Shown: positions 34,207 to 43,385, numbered from the stretch's first letter. The stretch is 64,000 nucleotides of DNA from Anabaena sp051781005 (GCF_051781005.1 NZ_JBPWOA010000018.1:142023-206022), one strand, 5' to 3'. Numbers and translations: made by a program. Notes: a model not told the origin generated them from the sequence alone.

Positions 34207-34827
34207 TTAATTTTCAGAGTTATTAGTTAATACCTCATCTGGAATTTCTCGCTGATTAGCCAGACGTTCATAATGTTCTTGATCACGATATTTAATTGTT
34301 CTCATTGGTTGATTTCCAACAATAGCCAAAGGTTCAACATTACTTGTTACCACTGTCCCCGCAGCGATAATTGCACCATCACCAATAGAAACTCCTGGAA
34401 CAATTAAGACATTTCCAGCAATCCAAACATTACTACCAATAATTACAGGCTTATGAATATAAACATTATGTTGATATGGTAAATCATTACTTTGATAGTC
34501 ATGATTGGCCGAGAGGATAATCACATTAAATCCGATTGTAGTATTATCGCCAATTGTAATTCCCCCACGACCATCTAATAAAACATCTGGACCGATATAG
34601 ACTTTATTACCAAGAGATACATTCTGGGGATGAGAAATTTCTAAATCACGTTTAAAGCGAACACCTTCACCACAAAATTTTAATTGAGGCTTGATTTGTT
34701 GATGTTTATATCGTCTGATTTTGGTTTGAACGTATTCTTCCCAAACTACCAAGCGAGGAACTAAATGGTTGACAAATAGACGTTCTAACTTATTAACAAT
34801 TTTACTTCTAATTTTTTCCATCCCCAT
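34207..34827 (-). CDS. Left-handed beta-helix acyltransferase (maltose/colanic-acid O-acetyltransferase-like)
   Basis: 206 residues. Hexapeptide repeats run from about residue 75 to 185: VSLGNKVYIGPDVLLDG, ITIGDNTTIGFNVIILS, VIIGSNVWIAGNVLIVPG, VSIGDGAIIAAGTVVTS. The catalytic histidine is probably in SANHDY with the preceding loop, typical of CoA-dependent O-acetyltransferases acting on sugars. A basic N-terminal helix of 60 residues precedes it. Likely modifies polysaccharide. The substrate cannot be read from sequence. It is transcribed ahead of nothing close. The hypothetical gene at 34850 lies just upstream on the same strand (22-base gap), so an operon is likely. Confidence 0.8.
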   Translation of the reverse strand: MGMEKIRSKIVNKLERLFVNHLVPRLVVWEEYVQTKIRRYKHQQIKPQLKFCGEGVRFKRDLEISHPQNVSLGNKVYIGPDVLLDGRGGITIGDNTTIGFNVIILSANHDYQSNDLPYQHNVYIHKPVIIGSNVWIAGNVLIVPGVSIGDGAIIAAGTVVTSNVEPLAIVGNQPMRTIKYRDQEHYERLANQREIPDEVLTNNSEN

Positions 34828-34849
34828 AAATCCTCAGCGTCCCTCTGCG

Positions 34850-35281
34850 TTAAAAGGCATTTATCTGTTCACTCATCCTCTCCTCCAACAATTCCAACAA
34901 ACTATCCACATCCTGACTAACTTGCTCAAAACAAACTTCCGGTTTAGGTTCAGGTGCAAATTGAATTAACTTAATTTCCCCTTTCCCAATACCAATCATC
35001 ACAACTTCAGTTTCTGGTTTATTATTCTCAATAATTCCTAGAATTTCTTGCAGCCGATTTTCAACTCTATCATTTAGTTTTTCTATCTCGGCTTGGGGAC
35101 AATAAACGAAATGTGGCTTTGGTTGTAAATCAATACCAATAGTACCTTGACTGTTACCATGTTCCAATCGCAGTCCCCAAAATAATGCTGCTAATTCTTG
35201 CTGATGTGCTTTGACAAATCTATCCAATTGTCGCCGCCATTTACTATCTTCTGTTTCCGGTTGGGTACTACCAAACATCAT
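34850..35281 (-). CDS. Conserved hypothetical protein, 143 residues
   Basis: A soluble protein beginning MMFGSTQPETEDSKWRRQLDRFVKAHQQELAALFWGLRLE with a long N-terminal helix. The middle (TIGIDLQPKPHFVYCPQAEIEKLNDRVENRLQEIL) continues to a beta segment (TEVVMIGIGKGEIKLIQFAPEP). The C-terminal helix has SLLELLEERMSEQI. The length and WGLRLE pattern occur in many cyanobacteria as I recall, but no function is assigned. It is 22 bases upstream of the acyltransferase on the same strand, so the two are probably co-transcribed. Confidence 0.6.
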   Translation of the reverse strand: MMFGSTQPETEDSKWRRQLDRFVKAHQQELAALFWGLRLEHGNSQGTIGIDLQPKPHFVYCPQAEIEKLNDRVENRLQEILGIIENNKPETEVVMIGIGKGEIKLIQFAPEPKPEVCFEQVSQDVDSLLELLEERMSEQINAF

Positions 35282-35397
35282 AAATAATTCGTAATTTGTA
35301 ATTCGTAAGTTTAAATTTTCCCCTCTTTGCTTGCGGAGAGGGGTTGGAGTTCTTCTATCTCAACCCTGATTGTACACGCCAGAGGCTTGTATAAATG

Positions 35398-36237
35398 CCA
35401 TCTTTCTCTAAAAGTTGTTCATGGATTCCTAACTCTACTAATTGTCCGTGTTCCATGACATAAATGCAATCAGCATTGCGGATAGTAGAAAGACGATGTG
35501 CGATTACCTACGGTACACTATGCGATCGCTATCCTAGTCCGATTGACGGTAATCCATTCTCAGGAACGCTGAATAGCTGCTTCTGTCTCATTATCCACTG
35601 CTGAGGTAGCTTCGTCTAAGATTAAAATTGGTGGATCTTTTAGCAATCCGCTGTCTTTGTCCACCAGATAACTTACTTTTGCCCCCTCTCCCCCACAATT
35701 GTCTCATAACCTTGGGGCAAACGCATAATAAAATCATCTGCTGCCACCACTTTCGCAGCCATGATCATATCTTCATTTTTGGCATCAACCGTCCCATAAG
35801 CAATATTTTCAGCTACAGTACCACGAAATAAAAACACATCCTGACTTACCAAACCAATACAACGGAGTAAATCTCGTAAATTCAAACTTTGTAAATTCAC
35901 ACCATCTACAGTTATTTTTCCGTCTTGTACTTCGTATAATCGCCATAAAAGTATCGTCGCAAAAAGAGCAATTGCCTTAGTATTGCTTTGGCGATAAGCA
36001 TCACTTTCAGACTCTAGCATTTGGCTTCATAATCTTCATCTGTGAAACTTTTAATAGTAGTAATAGCGCTGAGATTATTCGATAACCTGCCATTAAGCAA
36101 ACCAACTTTTTTCCGTACTTCAGCGTAGCGGGATGCTCTAGTAATTTCTGAAAAGCTACCAAACCAGCTAAAATAAAAGGCATAGGCAACATTGCCATCC
36201 ATGCCACACTAGGAGCTAAAATATTATTACCACACAA
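35398..36237 (-). pseudogene. Decayed ABC exporter (MsbA/multidrug type)
   Basis: Reading from 36237 downward, fragments of a type I exporter appear in shifting frames. There is a transmembrane segment (WMAMLPMPFILAGLVAFQKL), then ITTIKSFTDEDYEA. Next comes an ATPase part LWRLYEVQDGKITVDGVNLQ with GLVSQDVFLFRGTVAENIAYG and LPQGYETIVGERGQK. Past a frameshift, LSGGQ and ILDEATSAVDNETEAAIQRS appear, then a stop, and finally IAHRLSTIRNADCIYVMEHGQLVELGIHEQLL. The Walker A loop is missing. A 16-base insertion with TGCGAT on both sides sits before the HRLST motif. Multiple frameshifts and the lost P-loop make it a clear pseudogene. Confidence 0.85.
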
Positions 36238-36350
36238 TCAATTTGATCAGTCTTGAGTACTAATTTAAGTACAATAACTATGAAGGTATTTGAGTTAAAT
36301 GTGTTACTTAGCTCAAAAATAAGCATTTAAAACTAACAGGAGATAAGAGT

Positions 36351-37199
36351 TTGAATACTAAACAACTAGGGAATTGGCAAACTACCACCTTCGGAATTGT
36401 ATTGGCAATATTGGTACTTTTTGGACTCAATTCTTTTGTGATTATCAACCCTGGACAAGCTGGAGTAATCAGTATTTTAGGTAAAGCAAGAGATGGTGCT
36501 TTGTTGGAGGGTATTCACTTAAGACCACCATTTATCTCGGTGATAGATGTGTATGATTTAACGGTACAAAAATTTGAAGTTCCCGCAGAGAGTTCTACTA
36601 AGGATCTACAAAATTTATCTGCCAGATTTGCTATTAACTTTCGTCTTGATCCTATCCAAGTAGTTCAAGTAAGAAGGAAACAGGGTACTTTAGAAAACAT
36701 TGTCTCAAAAATCATTGCTCCCCAAACCCAGGAAGCATTTAAAATTGCAGCAGCGAGAAGAACAGTAGAAGAGGCAATTACCAAAAGAAGTGAATTAAAA
36801 GAAGATTTTGACACTGCTTTAGGCGATCGCTTAGATAAATATGGGATAATCGTATTAGATACGAGTGTAGTTGACCTAGCCTTCTCCCCAGAATTTGCCA
36901 GAGCAGTTGAAGAAAAACAAATAGCGGAACAGCGAGCGCAAAGAGCCGTCTATATAGCGCGAGAAGCTGAACAAGAAGCCCAAGCAGACATTAATCGCGC
37001 TAAAGGTAGAGCCGAAGCTCAAAGACTCTTAGCAGAAACTCTCAAAGCACAGGGAGGACAATTGGTTTTGCAAAAAGAAGCAATTGAAGCTTGGCGAAAT
37101 GGCGGTTCACAAATGCCAAATGTACTTGTGATGGGTGAAGGTTCCCAAGGTAGCATCCCATTTATTTTCAACTTAGGTAAGATGTCAAATCAATCTTGA
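36351..37199 (+). CDS. SPFH/prohibitin-family membrane protein
   Basis: 282 residues. One N-terminal transmembrane helix (FGIVLAILVLFGLNSFVIIN) is followed by an SPFH domain (about 35-200: GQAGVISILGKARDGALLEGIHLRPPFISVIDVYDLTVQKFEV). A helical coiled-coil tail rich in Ala/Glu/Arg (EKQIAEQRAQRAVYIAREAEQEAQADINRAKGRAEAQRLLAETL) comes last. Prohibitin-like proteins form large membrane rings that modulate FtsH proteases and thylakoid stability. Start is TTG at 36351, the only good choice, with AGGAGA nine bases upstream. Divergent from the ABC pseudogene. Confidence 0.88.
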   Translation: MNTKQLGNWQTTTFGIVLAILVLFGLNSFVIINPGQAGVISILGKARDGALLEGIHLRPPFISVIDVYDLTVQKFEVPAESSTKDLQNLSARFAINFRLDPIQVVQVRRKQGTLENIVSKIIAPQTQEAFKIAAARRTVEEAITKRSELKEDFDTALGDRLDKYGIIVLDTSVVDLAFSPEFARAVEEKQIAEQRAQRAVYIAREAEQEAQADINRAKGRAEAQRLLAETLKAQGGQLVLQKEAIEAWRNGGSQMPNVLVMGEGSQGSIPFIFNLGKMSNQS

Positions 37200-37279
37200 T
37201 TTTAATCAAAAATACTAGTAAGGTGGGCTAGTCCCATCTTCAACACAACAGTAACACCAGAAACATAATAAACGTATAT

Positions 37280-37696
37280 ATGCCTACTCCCCAAGATTCC
37301 AACCTCACCATCTCAGAAGCAAAAAAAATCCTCAACAAATTCAACTGTCTGGATATTGCCCCGGTTCTTAAACCATCAGAAAAAGTTTTAACCCGTCAGG
37401 CATTAACTTTCATGGCCAGCCTTTCAGATTACCAAATTTTAGGAATTTGTGCTGATACAGCAGAGGAAGGTATTCTGGCAATGAAAACCTATTCTCATGC
37501 TTTTCATTATGAAGCCCCAAGTAATTTGCAAACACCTGATGGGCCAGTTTATATCAAACTAAATGGTAAAAATGGACTGTGTTATCTCGATTCTTACTAT
37601 GGGCATCATCGGGGAGTATTAGTTTCTTGTCAATCTTATCAAGAAACAGGAATCAATGAGATGTATGGACATTTACCTCTAGATTTATTTGTATAG
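37280..37696 (+). CDS. DUF1824 family protein
   Basis: 138 residues: SEAKKILNKFNCLDIAPVLKPSEKVLTRQAL, then LGICADTAEEGILAMKTYSHAF and GPVYIKLNGKNGLCYLDSYYGHHRGVLVSCQSY. I recognise this as the DUF1824 family, confined to cyanobacteria and plastid-bearing organisms. No function is established. Soluble, no signal peptide. It lies 80 bases after the SPFH gene and 87 bases before the ABC-F gene, all on the plus strand, with a hairpin before the latter. Confidence 0.85.
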   Translation: MPTPQDSNLTISEAKKILNKFNCLDIAPVLKPSEKVLTRQALTFMASLSDYQILGICADTAEEGILAMKTYSHAFHYEAPSNLQTPDGPVYIKLNGKNGLCYLDSYYGHHRGVLVSCQSYQETGINEMYGHLPLDLFV

Positions 37697-37783
37697 TATT
37701 TATAATAAATCAACTAATAAATCAACTGCGACCTTGGGTGGGCATTGCCCACCAAATAACTAATAACTAATGATTAAAATTTT

Positions 37784-39715
37784 ATGAGTATTATCACTTT
37801 ACAATCAGTTAAAAAAGACTTTGGTATCAAAGAAGTTTTAAAAGATGCGAGTTTTAGCCTTGATATCACAGATAAAGTTGGTCTAATTGGTACCAATGGT
37901 TCCGGTAAATCAACATTATTAAAAATGATTGCAGGGTTAGAATCAGTTGATAGTGGTCAAATTTTAGTTAACTCTGGTTCTAAAATTATCTACTTACCCC
38001 AACAGCCAAACGTAGATGAAAATCGCACTGTTTTAGAACAAGTATTTGCTGACAGTGGTGAACAGATGGCTTTAGTAAAGGAGTACGAAGAACTTTCTGA
38101 TAAATTAGCTCATCATTCAGAAGATAGTCAGCTAATGTCTCGTTTCTCTGCGGTAATGCAGAAAATGGACTCAACTGGTGCATGGGAACTAGAAACTAAT
38201 GCCAAAATCATTCTCACTAAATTAGGAATTGCTGATTTTGATGTTAAAGTTGGTACTTTATCTGGAGGCTATCGTAAGCGGATTGCACTAGCAACAGCGT
38301 TATTAGCAGAACCAGATGTATTGCTCATGGATGAGCCAACAAACCATCTTGATGCACTATCTGTAGAATGGTTACAAACTTATTTAAGTCGCTATCGTGG
38401 CGCACTTTTCTTAATTACCCACGACCGCTATTTTCTAGATAGAGTTACTAATAGAATCATCGAAATTGATAGAGGTGATATCTACACTTATTCAGGTAAC
38501 TATTCCTATTATCTCGAAAAGAAGGCTTTAGCTGAAGAATCTGCTGTCAGCAGTCAACGGAAACATCAAGGTGTATTGCGGCGCGAATTAGAATGGCTCA
38601 AACGGGGTCCCAAAGCCAGAAGTACAAAACAAAAAGCCAGAATTGATCGCGCTCATGCACTGCGTGATACTGAGTTTAAACAAGTTCAAGGTAAAGTTGA
38701 TATTTCTACAGTTAGTCGTCGGATTGGCAAAAAAGTTATTGAACTCAATAACATTAGTAAATCTTACGATGACCGAATTTTAATTAATAATTTCACCTAC
38801 GAATTTAGTCCCGAAGATCGCATTGGCATTATTGGTGCTAATGGTGCAGGTAAATCAACTTTAATGAATATCATCACCGGACAAGTTCAGCCAGACTCCG
38901 GGACTGTAGAAATTGGTAGTACAATTCACATTGGTTATTTTGACCAACATTCTGAAGAATTACTCACGGAATTAAATGAAAATCAACGGGTAATTGATTA
39001 CATCAAAGAAGAAGGAGAATTTATTCAAATAGCTGACGGTACTAAAATTACTGCTTCTCAAATGTTAGAGAGGTTTTTGTTTCCTGGAAGTCAGCAATAT
39101 GCGCCAATTAATAAACTTTCTGGTGGTGAAAAACGGCGGTTATTTCTATTACGCTTACTTATCAGTGCGCCTAATGTCTTGATTTTAGATGAACCAACTA
39201 ATGATTTAGATGTGCAAACATTAGCGGTATTAGAAGAATATTTAGAAGATTTTTCTGGATGTGTAATTGTAGTTTCCCATGACCGCTACTTTTTAGATCG
39301 CACCATAGATACTGTATTTGCGCTCGAACCCGGTGGTAATTTCAAGCAATATCCTGGTAACTACTCAGTTTATTTAGATTACAAAAAAGCTGAAGAAGCC
39401 GCACAACAAGAAATAGCTAATACTACAGAAAAGCCCAAAAATAGCACTGAAGAAAAATCTACATTTTCAGAACCAGAAACCGAAACTAAAAAGCGACGGA
39501 GATTATCTAATTGGGAAACAAAAGAATTTGAACAGTTAGAAGGTAAAATTGCCAAATTAGAAGATGAAAAAACAGCCGCAGAAAAAGCACTAGTAACTGT
39601 TTCTCCTGGCAATTATACCCAAGTTCAAAAGCTTTATGAACAGGTGGAAACACTCAAAAAGGCGATTGATGTAGCGACAGAACGCTGGTTAGAATTAGCG
39701 GAAATGGATTCTTAA
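37784..39715 (+). CDS. ABC-F family ATPase (Uup-like)
   Basis: 643 residues with two ABC domains and no transmembrane segments. First domain: Walker A GTNGSGKST near 37, signature LSGGYRKR near 160, Walker B DVLLMDEPTNHLD. Second domain: GANGAGKST near 358, LSGGEKRR, LILDEPTNDLD. The inter-domain linker is helical and basic (QRKHQGVLRRELEWLKRGPKARSTKQKARIDR), and a C-terminal coiled coil (540-640) is typical of Uup. ABC-F proteins act on ribosomes or, for Uup, on branched DNA intermediates. Probably a housekeeping translation factor. Confidence 0.9.
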   Translation: MSIITLQSVKKDFGIKEVLKDASFSLDITDKVGLIGTNGSGKSTLLKMIAGLESVDSGQILVNSGSKIIYLPQQPNVDENRTVLEQVFADSGEQMALVKEYEELSDKLAHHSEDSQLMSRFSAVMQKMDSTGAWELETNAKIILTKLGIADFDVKVGTLSGGYRKRIALATALLAEPDVLLMDEPTNHLDALSVEWLQTYLSRYRGALFLITHDRYFLDRVTNRIIEIDRGDIYTYSGNYSYYLEKKALAEESAVSSQRKHQGVLRRELEWLKRGPKARSTKQKARIDRAHALRDTEFKQVQGKVDISTVSRRIGKKVIELNNISKSYDDRILINNFTYEFSPEDRIGIIGANGAGKSTLMNIITGQVQPDSGTVEIGSTIHIGYFDQHSEELLTELNENQRVIDYIKEEGEFIQIADGTKITASQMLERFLFPGSQQYAPINKLSGGEKRRLFLLRLLISAPNVLILDEPTNDLDVQTLAVLEEYLEDFSGCVIVVSHDRYFLDRTIDTVFALEPGGNFKQYPGNYSVYLDYKKAEEAAQQEIANTTEKPKNSTEEKSTFSEPETETKKRRRLSNWETKEFEQLEGKIAKLEDEKTAAEKALVTVSPGNYTQVQKLYEQVETLKKAIDVATERWLELAEMDS

Positions 39716-39753
39716 ATATAGCGATTCTCTTCCGCATACAATACAATCAAGGA

Positions 39754-39766
39754 CGGGGAAACCCCG
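39754..39766. repeat. Small GC hairpin after the ABC-F gene
   Basis: CGGGG (39754-39758) AAA CCCCG (39762-39766) lies within a GGACGGGGAAACCCCGCCCC context, a dispersed cyanobacterial hairpin repeat that could also stop the ABC-F transcript. Confidence 0.5.
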
Positions 39767-39846
39767 CCCCTACAGATTTGGCGATAAAAAACGCTATCAG
39801 GAAGATTTTCTATGTCGCTAAATCAGCATTCAATTTTTCTGATTAT

Positions 39847-40221
39847 TTACGTATTGGGTAACTCTTCACCAGTCCAAGTTTTGTCTATACTAATTACCCA
39901 AGGGATACCGTTATTAACTGGTGAACTAATACTAATTTTAGCTGTGTTAGCAAACCGTTTTAACGTTTCGGCTAAGTAGGGAACAGTAGTCATGATGTTC
40001 TGGTAACTTTCAATATTATGACAAACCATGATTAACATCAAAATACCGCTATTGACTTTGAAATACCAATGGCAACTAGATAATAAAATGCGTACCATAC
40101 TATTACAAGCTAGGAAAAATCGCTTTTTAGTGACTTCTTCTAGTTGACTGAGCAATAATTCACTGATTTGTGTAGTTTTATAAGAAGGCAAATCATCTGG
40201 AGATAGATATGGTTTAGTCAT
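39847..40221 (-). CDS. Hypothetical protein, 124 residues
   Basis: Starts MTKPYLSPDDLPSYKTTQISELLLSQLEEVTKKRFFLACNS and ends DKTWTGEELPNT. The centre (MVRILLSSCHWYFKVNSGILMLIMVCHNIESYQNIM) is hydrophobic but not clearly membrane-spanning. Family not recognised. It lies in the same orientation as the unknown gene at 40582. Between the two there are a perfect palindrome and a MITE copy, so any co-regulation would be by separate promoters. Confidence 0.55.
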   Translation of the reverse strand: MTKPYLSPDDLPSYKTTQISELLLSQLEEVTKKRFFLACNSMVRILLSSCHWYFKVNSGILMLIMVCHNIESYQNIMTTVPYLAETLKRFANTAKISISSPVNNGIPWVISIDKTWTGEELPNT

Positions 40222-40338
40222 GGGATTTCGTCCTTTTTCAAAAGAACAAGAGACTGACGTAATCTAAATAATTCCGCATGATCAATTAGTGAGTTACGTC
40301 AGATGTTAAGATTTTCCAAAGTGACAACCGTTCACTCC

Positions 40339-40365
40339 CATACGAATGTTTATATAATTCGTATG
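40339..40365. promoter_or_regulatory. Perfect 9-9-9 palindrome upstream of the 39847 gene
   Basis: CATACGAAT (40339-40347) and ATTCGTATG (40357-40365) are separated by GTTTATATA, which contains a TATATA -10-like core. A second inverted pair CTGACGTAA/TTACGTCAG spans 40254-40302. Confidence 0.5.
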
Positions 40366-40450
40366 TCCTGCACATCAATTTTCCACATATTTTCTTAGCA
40401 AGTTAGATACAAAACTACATTAAGTTTTGTGGTAATTGCCAATAAGTTGA

Positions 40451-40576
40451 GGACTTACGTAAGAGTCACATTTAATATCTTTTGCAGGTGCGGTGCGTCA
40501 GATATATAAATTGGTTATTATCAATAGATTTTCGACATCTGACGCACCCTACTAATATTCCAGTTGTGTAAGTTCT
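40451..40576. repeat. MITE-like element, family 1, copy 2 (about 126 bp)
   Basis: Ends GGACTTACGTAAG and TTGTGTAAGTTCT form imperfect terminal repeats. The interior has GGTGCGTCAGATATATAAA and ACATCTGACGCACCCTAC, shared with the copy at 43725 and partly with 15355. Confidence 0.65.
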
Positions 40577-40581
40577 GATAT

Positions 40582-40941
40582 TTAAGAACTGTATTCTTGT
40601 GTTTCTGTGGTAATCCACATAAGTTCTAACCACAAATGAGGATAAGCTGTTTTTAGCTTTGATAAAGGATCTCGCAGTAATTTGGTAGCATTTAAGCAAA
40701 CAACTTCAGGTAGTCCTAAATATTTTGCTACTTCTCTGAGTAAATCTTTTTCAACTACTAGAGATGCAACAATTTCATGAGGACAGTAAATGCCAATATA
40801 CTGCACAGGAGTAACACAAGAACGCGTTAAGTAAGGAGTTATTACTTTCACATAACAGTGTCGTAGTAATTCCCATACTCGCGGGTGCATTTCTTCAATA
40901 ATGGTGTTAAAGTTATCGGCTAATTTTTCTTCAGTAATCAT
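40582..40941 (-). CDS. Hypothetical protein, 119 residues
   Basis: I choose ATG 40941 (MITEEKLADNF) because GGAGAG lies just upstream. The longer frame adds only MHYYAPVMERI. The body IEEMHPRVWELLRHCYVKVITPYLTRS ... IYCPHEIVASLVVEKDLLREVAKYLGLPEVVCLNATKLLRD contains several Cys and a mixed helix pattern. Family not recognised. Upstream, 178 bases away, is a perfect 10-5-10 palindrome of the TTACCAA type, which recurs near modA, so both may share a regulator. Confidence 0.6.
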   Translation of the reverse strand: MITEEKLADNFNTIIEEMHPRVWELLRHCYVKVITPYLTRSCVTPVQYIGIYCPHEIVASLVVEKDLLREVAKYLGLPEVVCLNATKLLRDPLSKLKTAYPHLWLELMWITTETQEYSS

Positions 40942-41118
40942 AATTCTCTCCATGACTGGTGCATAATAGTGCAACCAGGATAAAGAACTTTTTCAGTTCT
41001 ACAAACCATCAATTGTTGAAAATATTTTCACTTACACCTGAAAACTCTTCGTTGTTAACGGTGCGTTATAGAAATCATCAAAACTGAATTTTCTGGGGAA
41101 AACTGTATTTTTTACTAC

Positions 41119-41143
41119 TATTTACCAAATTAATTGGTAAATA
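41119..41143. promoter_or_regulatory. Perfect TTACCAA-type palindrome (copy 1 of 4)
   Basis: TATTTACCAA (41119-41128) and TTGGTAAATA (41134-41143) surround the spacer ATTAA: a 10-5-10 perfect dyad. It is the best copy of a motif also found at 43271, 43365 and 43581. The rest of the 40942-41686 gap shows no supported gene. A HIP1-like GCGATCGC occurs at 41413. Confidence 0.6.
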
Positions 41144-41686
41144 TATAAATTTTTAGCCAATTTTAAATGCAGAGGTGCAACACACATTGCTGAAATGCAC
41201 CTATATGATTCAAACTGGGGCGATCGCGTTACGACAACATATGATTTTGTCTCACGCAGAGGCGCAGAGGCACAGAGAGTAAGAGCCTGAGAGATTGAAT
41301 ATTTGAGATTTAGCATTTTTTTCCACATCACATCATGTAAATATGTTCAGGATTTTTAACCTGTTTGCGGTGGAACGCGCACCTCCTGCGAGGTTCTACA
41401 GGGTTCTACAAGCGATCGCATCTATAACCCTACAGCGTGAACTTTTCATCATCTGAGCTTCTGTTAAAGGTGGACTATTCCAGTCCACTTTCCATACCAT
41501 TATCTCCCTTCTGTACTTGATGCATAAATAACTCTATATAGTTTAGTCTCTAGTTTTTGTTTCCTGTTTAAATAATTTAATTAAATTTGATTAATGCTCT
41601 AGATAAACATTGTAATTTCAAATTTTAATTTAATATTATTGATTAGCATAGATAAAATAAATCAACATAAATATACTGGAGTGATT

Positions 41687-42136
41687 ATGCCAAAACGCAT
41701 TCTTGTAGAAGTTAATAGTTGGTTTCAGCGAGATAGAATTGTCCGCAATTTAGAAATTTTCCAAGATATTATTGTTATTTCTCTATGCGTCAGCCTATTC
41801 TGTGTGATGTTAATCAGATTAGGAGATATGTTTTTCTCATTTTTGCATCCACTTGATTTACGGCAAGTAACATCTGATATTTTGTTTATCTTGATACTTG
41901 TTGAATTATTTAGACTGTTAGTTGATTACATTCAAGAACATAGCATCTCTGTCGGTGCAGCAGTAGAAATTACTATTGTTTCTGCTTTACGAGAAATTAT
42001 TCTACGAGGTGTGCTAGAAATTCCGCGTGATCAAATTTTTGGAATTTCTGTATTTCTATTAGTATTAGCAGGGATTTTTATCACTATTCCTTGGATATCT
42101 AAATCATTTGGAAATATCAAAGTTAGCGAAGATTAA
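41687..42136 (+). CDS. PsiE-like (phosphate-starvation-inducible) membrane protein
   Basis: 149 residues. Four hydrophobic segments: DIIVISLCVSLFCVMLIRLG, ILFILILVELFRLLVDYI, ISVGAAVEITIVSALREIIL and IFGISVFLLVLAGIFITIPW. The conserved hydrophilic stretch VAxEITIVSALREIILR-like in the third is the PsiE hallmark. Start ATG 41687 has GGAG upstream. An earlier TTG frame is rejected. The function of PsiE is unknown beyond phosphate-linked induction in E. coli. Confidence 0.7.
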   Translation: MPKRILVEVNSWFQRDRIVRNLEIFQDIIVISLCVSLFCVMLIRLGDMFFSFLHPLDLRQVTSDILFILILVELFRLLVDYIQEHSISVGAAVEITIVSALREIILRGVLEIPRDQIFGISVFLLVLAGIFITIPWISKSFGNIKVSED

Positions 42137-42399
42137 GCATTATCTTTAATTTGTATAATTAGAGGCTGTTTCTAAAAAAATGTGAATACTGAAAATGCAA
42201 TCATCACATTATTAAAAGTATGATTCATGTAATATAGAAACACATCAATTCTAACCTTCATAATTGTTTATAAACGGCCTCTCATGTCGCTGTATTGTAA
42301 ATTGCTCAATTAAATTAATCTTGTTTACTTAATATTCCTGCATTTATGAAATATACAGGAATATTTAATCTGTAAAAAATTGTTGATATTTAGCTATGA

Positions 42400-43227
42400 C
42401 TAAGGTAGAATAAACCCATTTTTTTTGAATATAGCTTTAGCTTGATCGCTAGATAAAAATTGGGAAAAATTCTTAGCTGCATCAACATTTTTACTACGTT
42501 TAAGGACTGCTAAAGGATAAATAATTGCAGAGTGATATTTTTCGTCAGCAGCAACTACAACTTTTACGTTTTTGGAAATTTTTGCATCAGTAGTATAAAC
42601 TAAACCTGCGTCAGCGTTTCCAGTTTCTACAGATGCTAGAACTTGGCGCACGTTATTAGCATAAACCAGTTTTGAATTGATCTGTGTCCAGAGTTTCAAT
42701 TTTTCCAAAACTTGTTGTGCATATTGTCCAGCAGGTACGCTTCTAGGTTCACCAATAGCGATTTTTTTAACTTTTGCATCTTTAAGATTGTAAAAGCTGG
42801 TTACACCAGAAGAATTAGCTGGTACAACCAACACAAGCCTGTTTTTAGCGATGATGGTACGAGTACCAGGAATTAAAAGATTTTTTTGCTCTAAAGCATC
42901 TACTTGTTTTTTCGCAGCAGAGATAAATATATCCGCAGGGGCCCCTTGCTCAATTTGTTGTTGCAAAGCACCAGAACTACCAAAGTTATAATTAATGTTG
43001 ATGTTTGGCTGATTTTGTTGGTAGAGGGGCTGAATTTCTTTTAGTACATCTTGCAGACTTGCCGCAGCAGATACCAGCAAGTTTGTATTGGATTGTGCTA
43101 CTACAGGGGCTGAAATTAGTCTTGGTAAGCCAATTGTTATTAGTACTGTAGTCAATGCTGTCACAATTGATATCATCAACCATCTTCTTTTCATTGAAAA
43201 AAGCTTGTTTGAGAACTTTCGTTTCAT
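42400..43227 (-). CDS. modA: Molybdate ABC transporter substrate-binding protein
   Basis: 275 residues. An N-terminal signal (MISIVTALTTVLITIGL) is followed by a periplasmic binding domain: NLLVSAAASLQDVLKEIQPLY with the oxyanion-binding serine, GSSGALQQQIEQGAPADIFISAAKKQVDALE, and VETGNADAGLVYTTDAK. These are the ModA hallmarks. It delivers molybdate for nitrogenase and nitrate reductase. The permease and ATPase genes (modB/modC) do not adjoin it. Two TTACCAA-type palindromes lie 44-64 and 138-158 bases upstream, suggesting specific control. Confidence 0.9.
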   Translation of the reverse strand: MKRKFSNKLFSMKRRWLMISIVTALTTVLITIGLPRLISAPVVAQSNTNLLVSAAASLQDVLKEIQPLYQQNQPNININYNFGSSGALQQQIEQGAPADIFISAAKKQVDALEQKNLLIPGTRTIIAKNRLVLVVPANSSGVTSFYNLKDAKVKKIAIGEPRSVPAGQYAQQVLEKLKLWTQINSKLVYANNVRQVLASVETGNADAGLVYTTDAKISKNVKVVVAADEKYHSAIIYPLAVLKRSKNVDAAKNFSQFLSSDQAKAIFKKNGFILP

Positions 43228-43270
43228 GAGAAGTGATACTCAATAGAGTCTTTGTAATGTTATTCAGATG

Positions 43271-43291
43271 TTTACCGTTTAAGTTGGTAAA
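43271..43291. promoter_or_regulatory. TTACCAA-type palindrome (copy 2), modA upstream
   Basis: TTTACCGT (43271-43278), spacer TTAAG, TTGGTAAA (43284-43291). Six of eight arm positions pair. Same 5-base spacing as copy 1. Confidence 0.5.
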
Positions 43292-43364
43292 TATTTGCAT
43301 ATCTACATTCTGAAAGATGTATTGTAGAATACAATTTATTTTTATTGCTGGGTATAAAGTAATT

Positions 43365-43385
43365 TTTACCAACTAAGTCGGTGAA
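43365..43385. promoter_or_regulatory. TTACCAA-type palindrome (copy 3), modA upstream
   Basis: TTTACCAA (43365-43372), spacer CTAAG, TCGGTGAA (43378-43385). The left arm is exact and the right arm has two changes. Confidence 0.45.

Noticed and set aside
41639..41686. Upstream extension of the PsiE-like gene from a TTG codon
   Set aside because: ATG 41687 has a GGAG site and begins at the conserved part of the protein.
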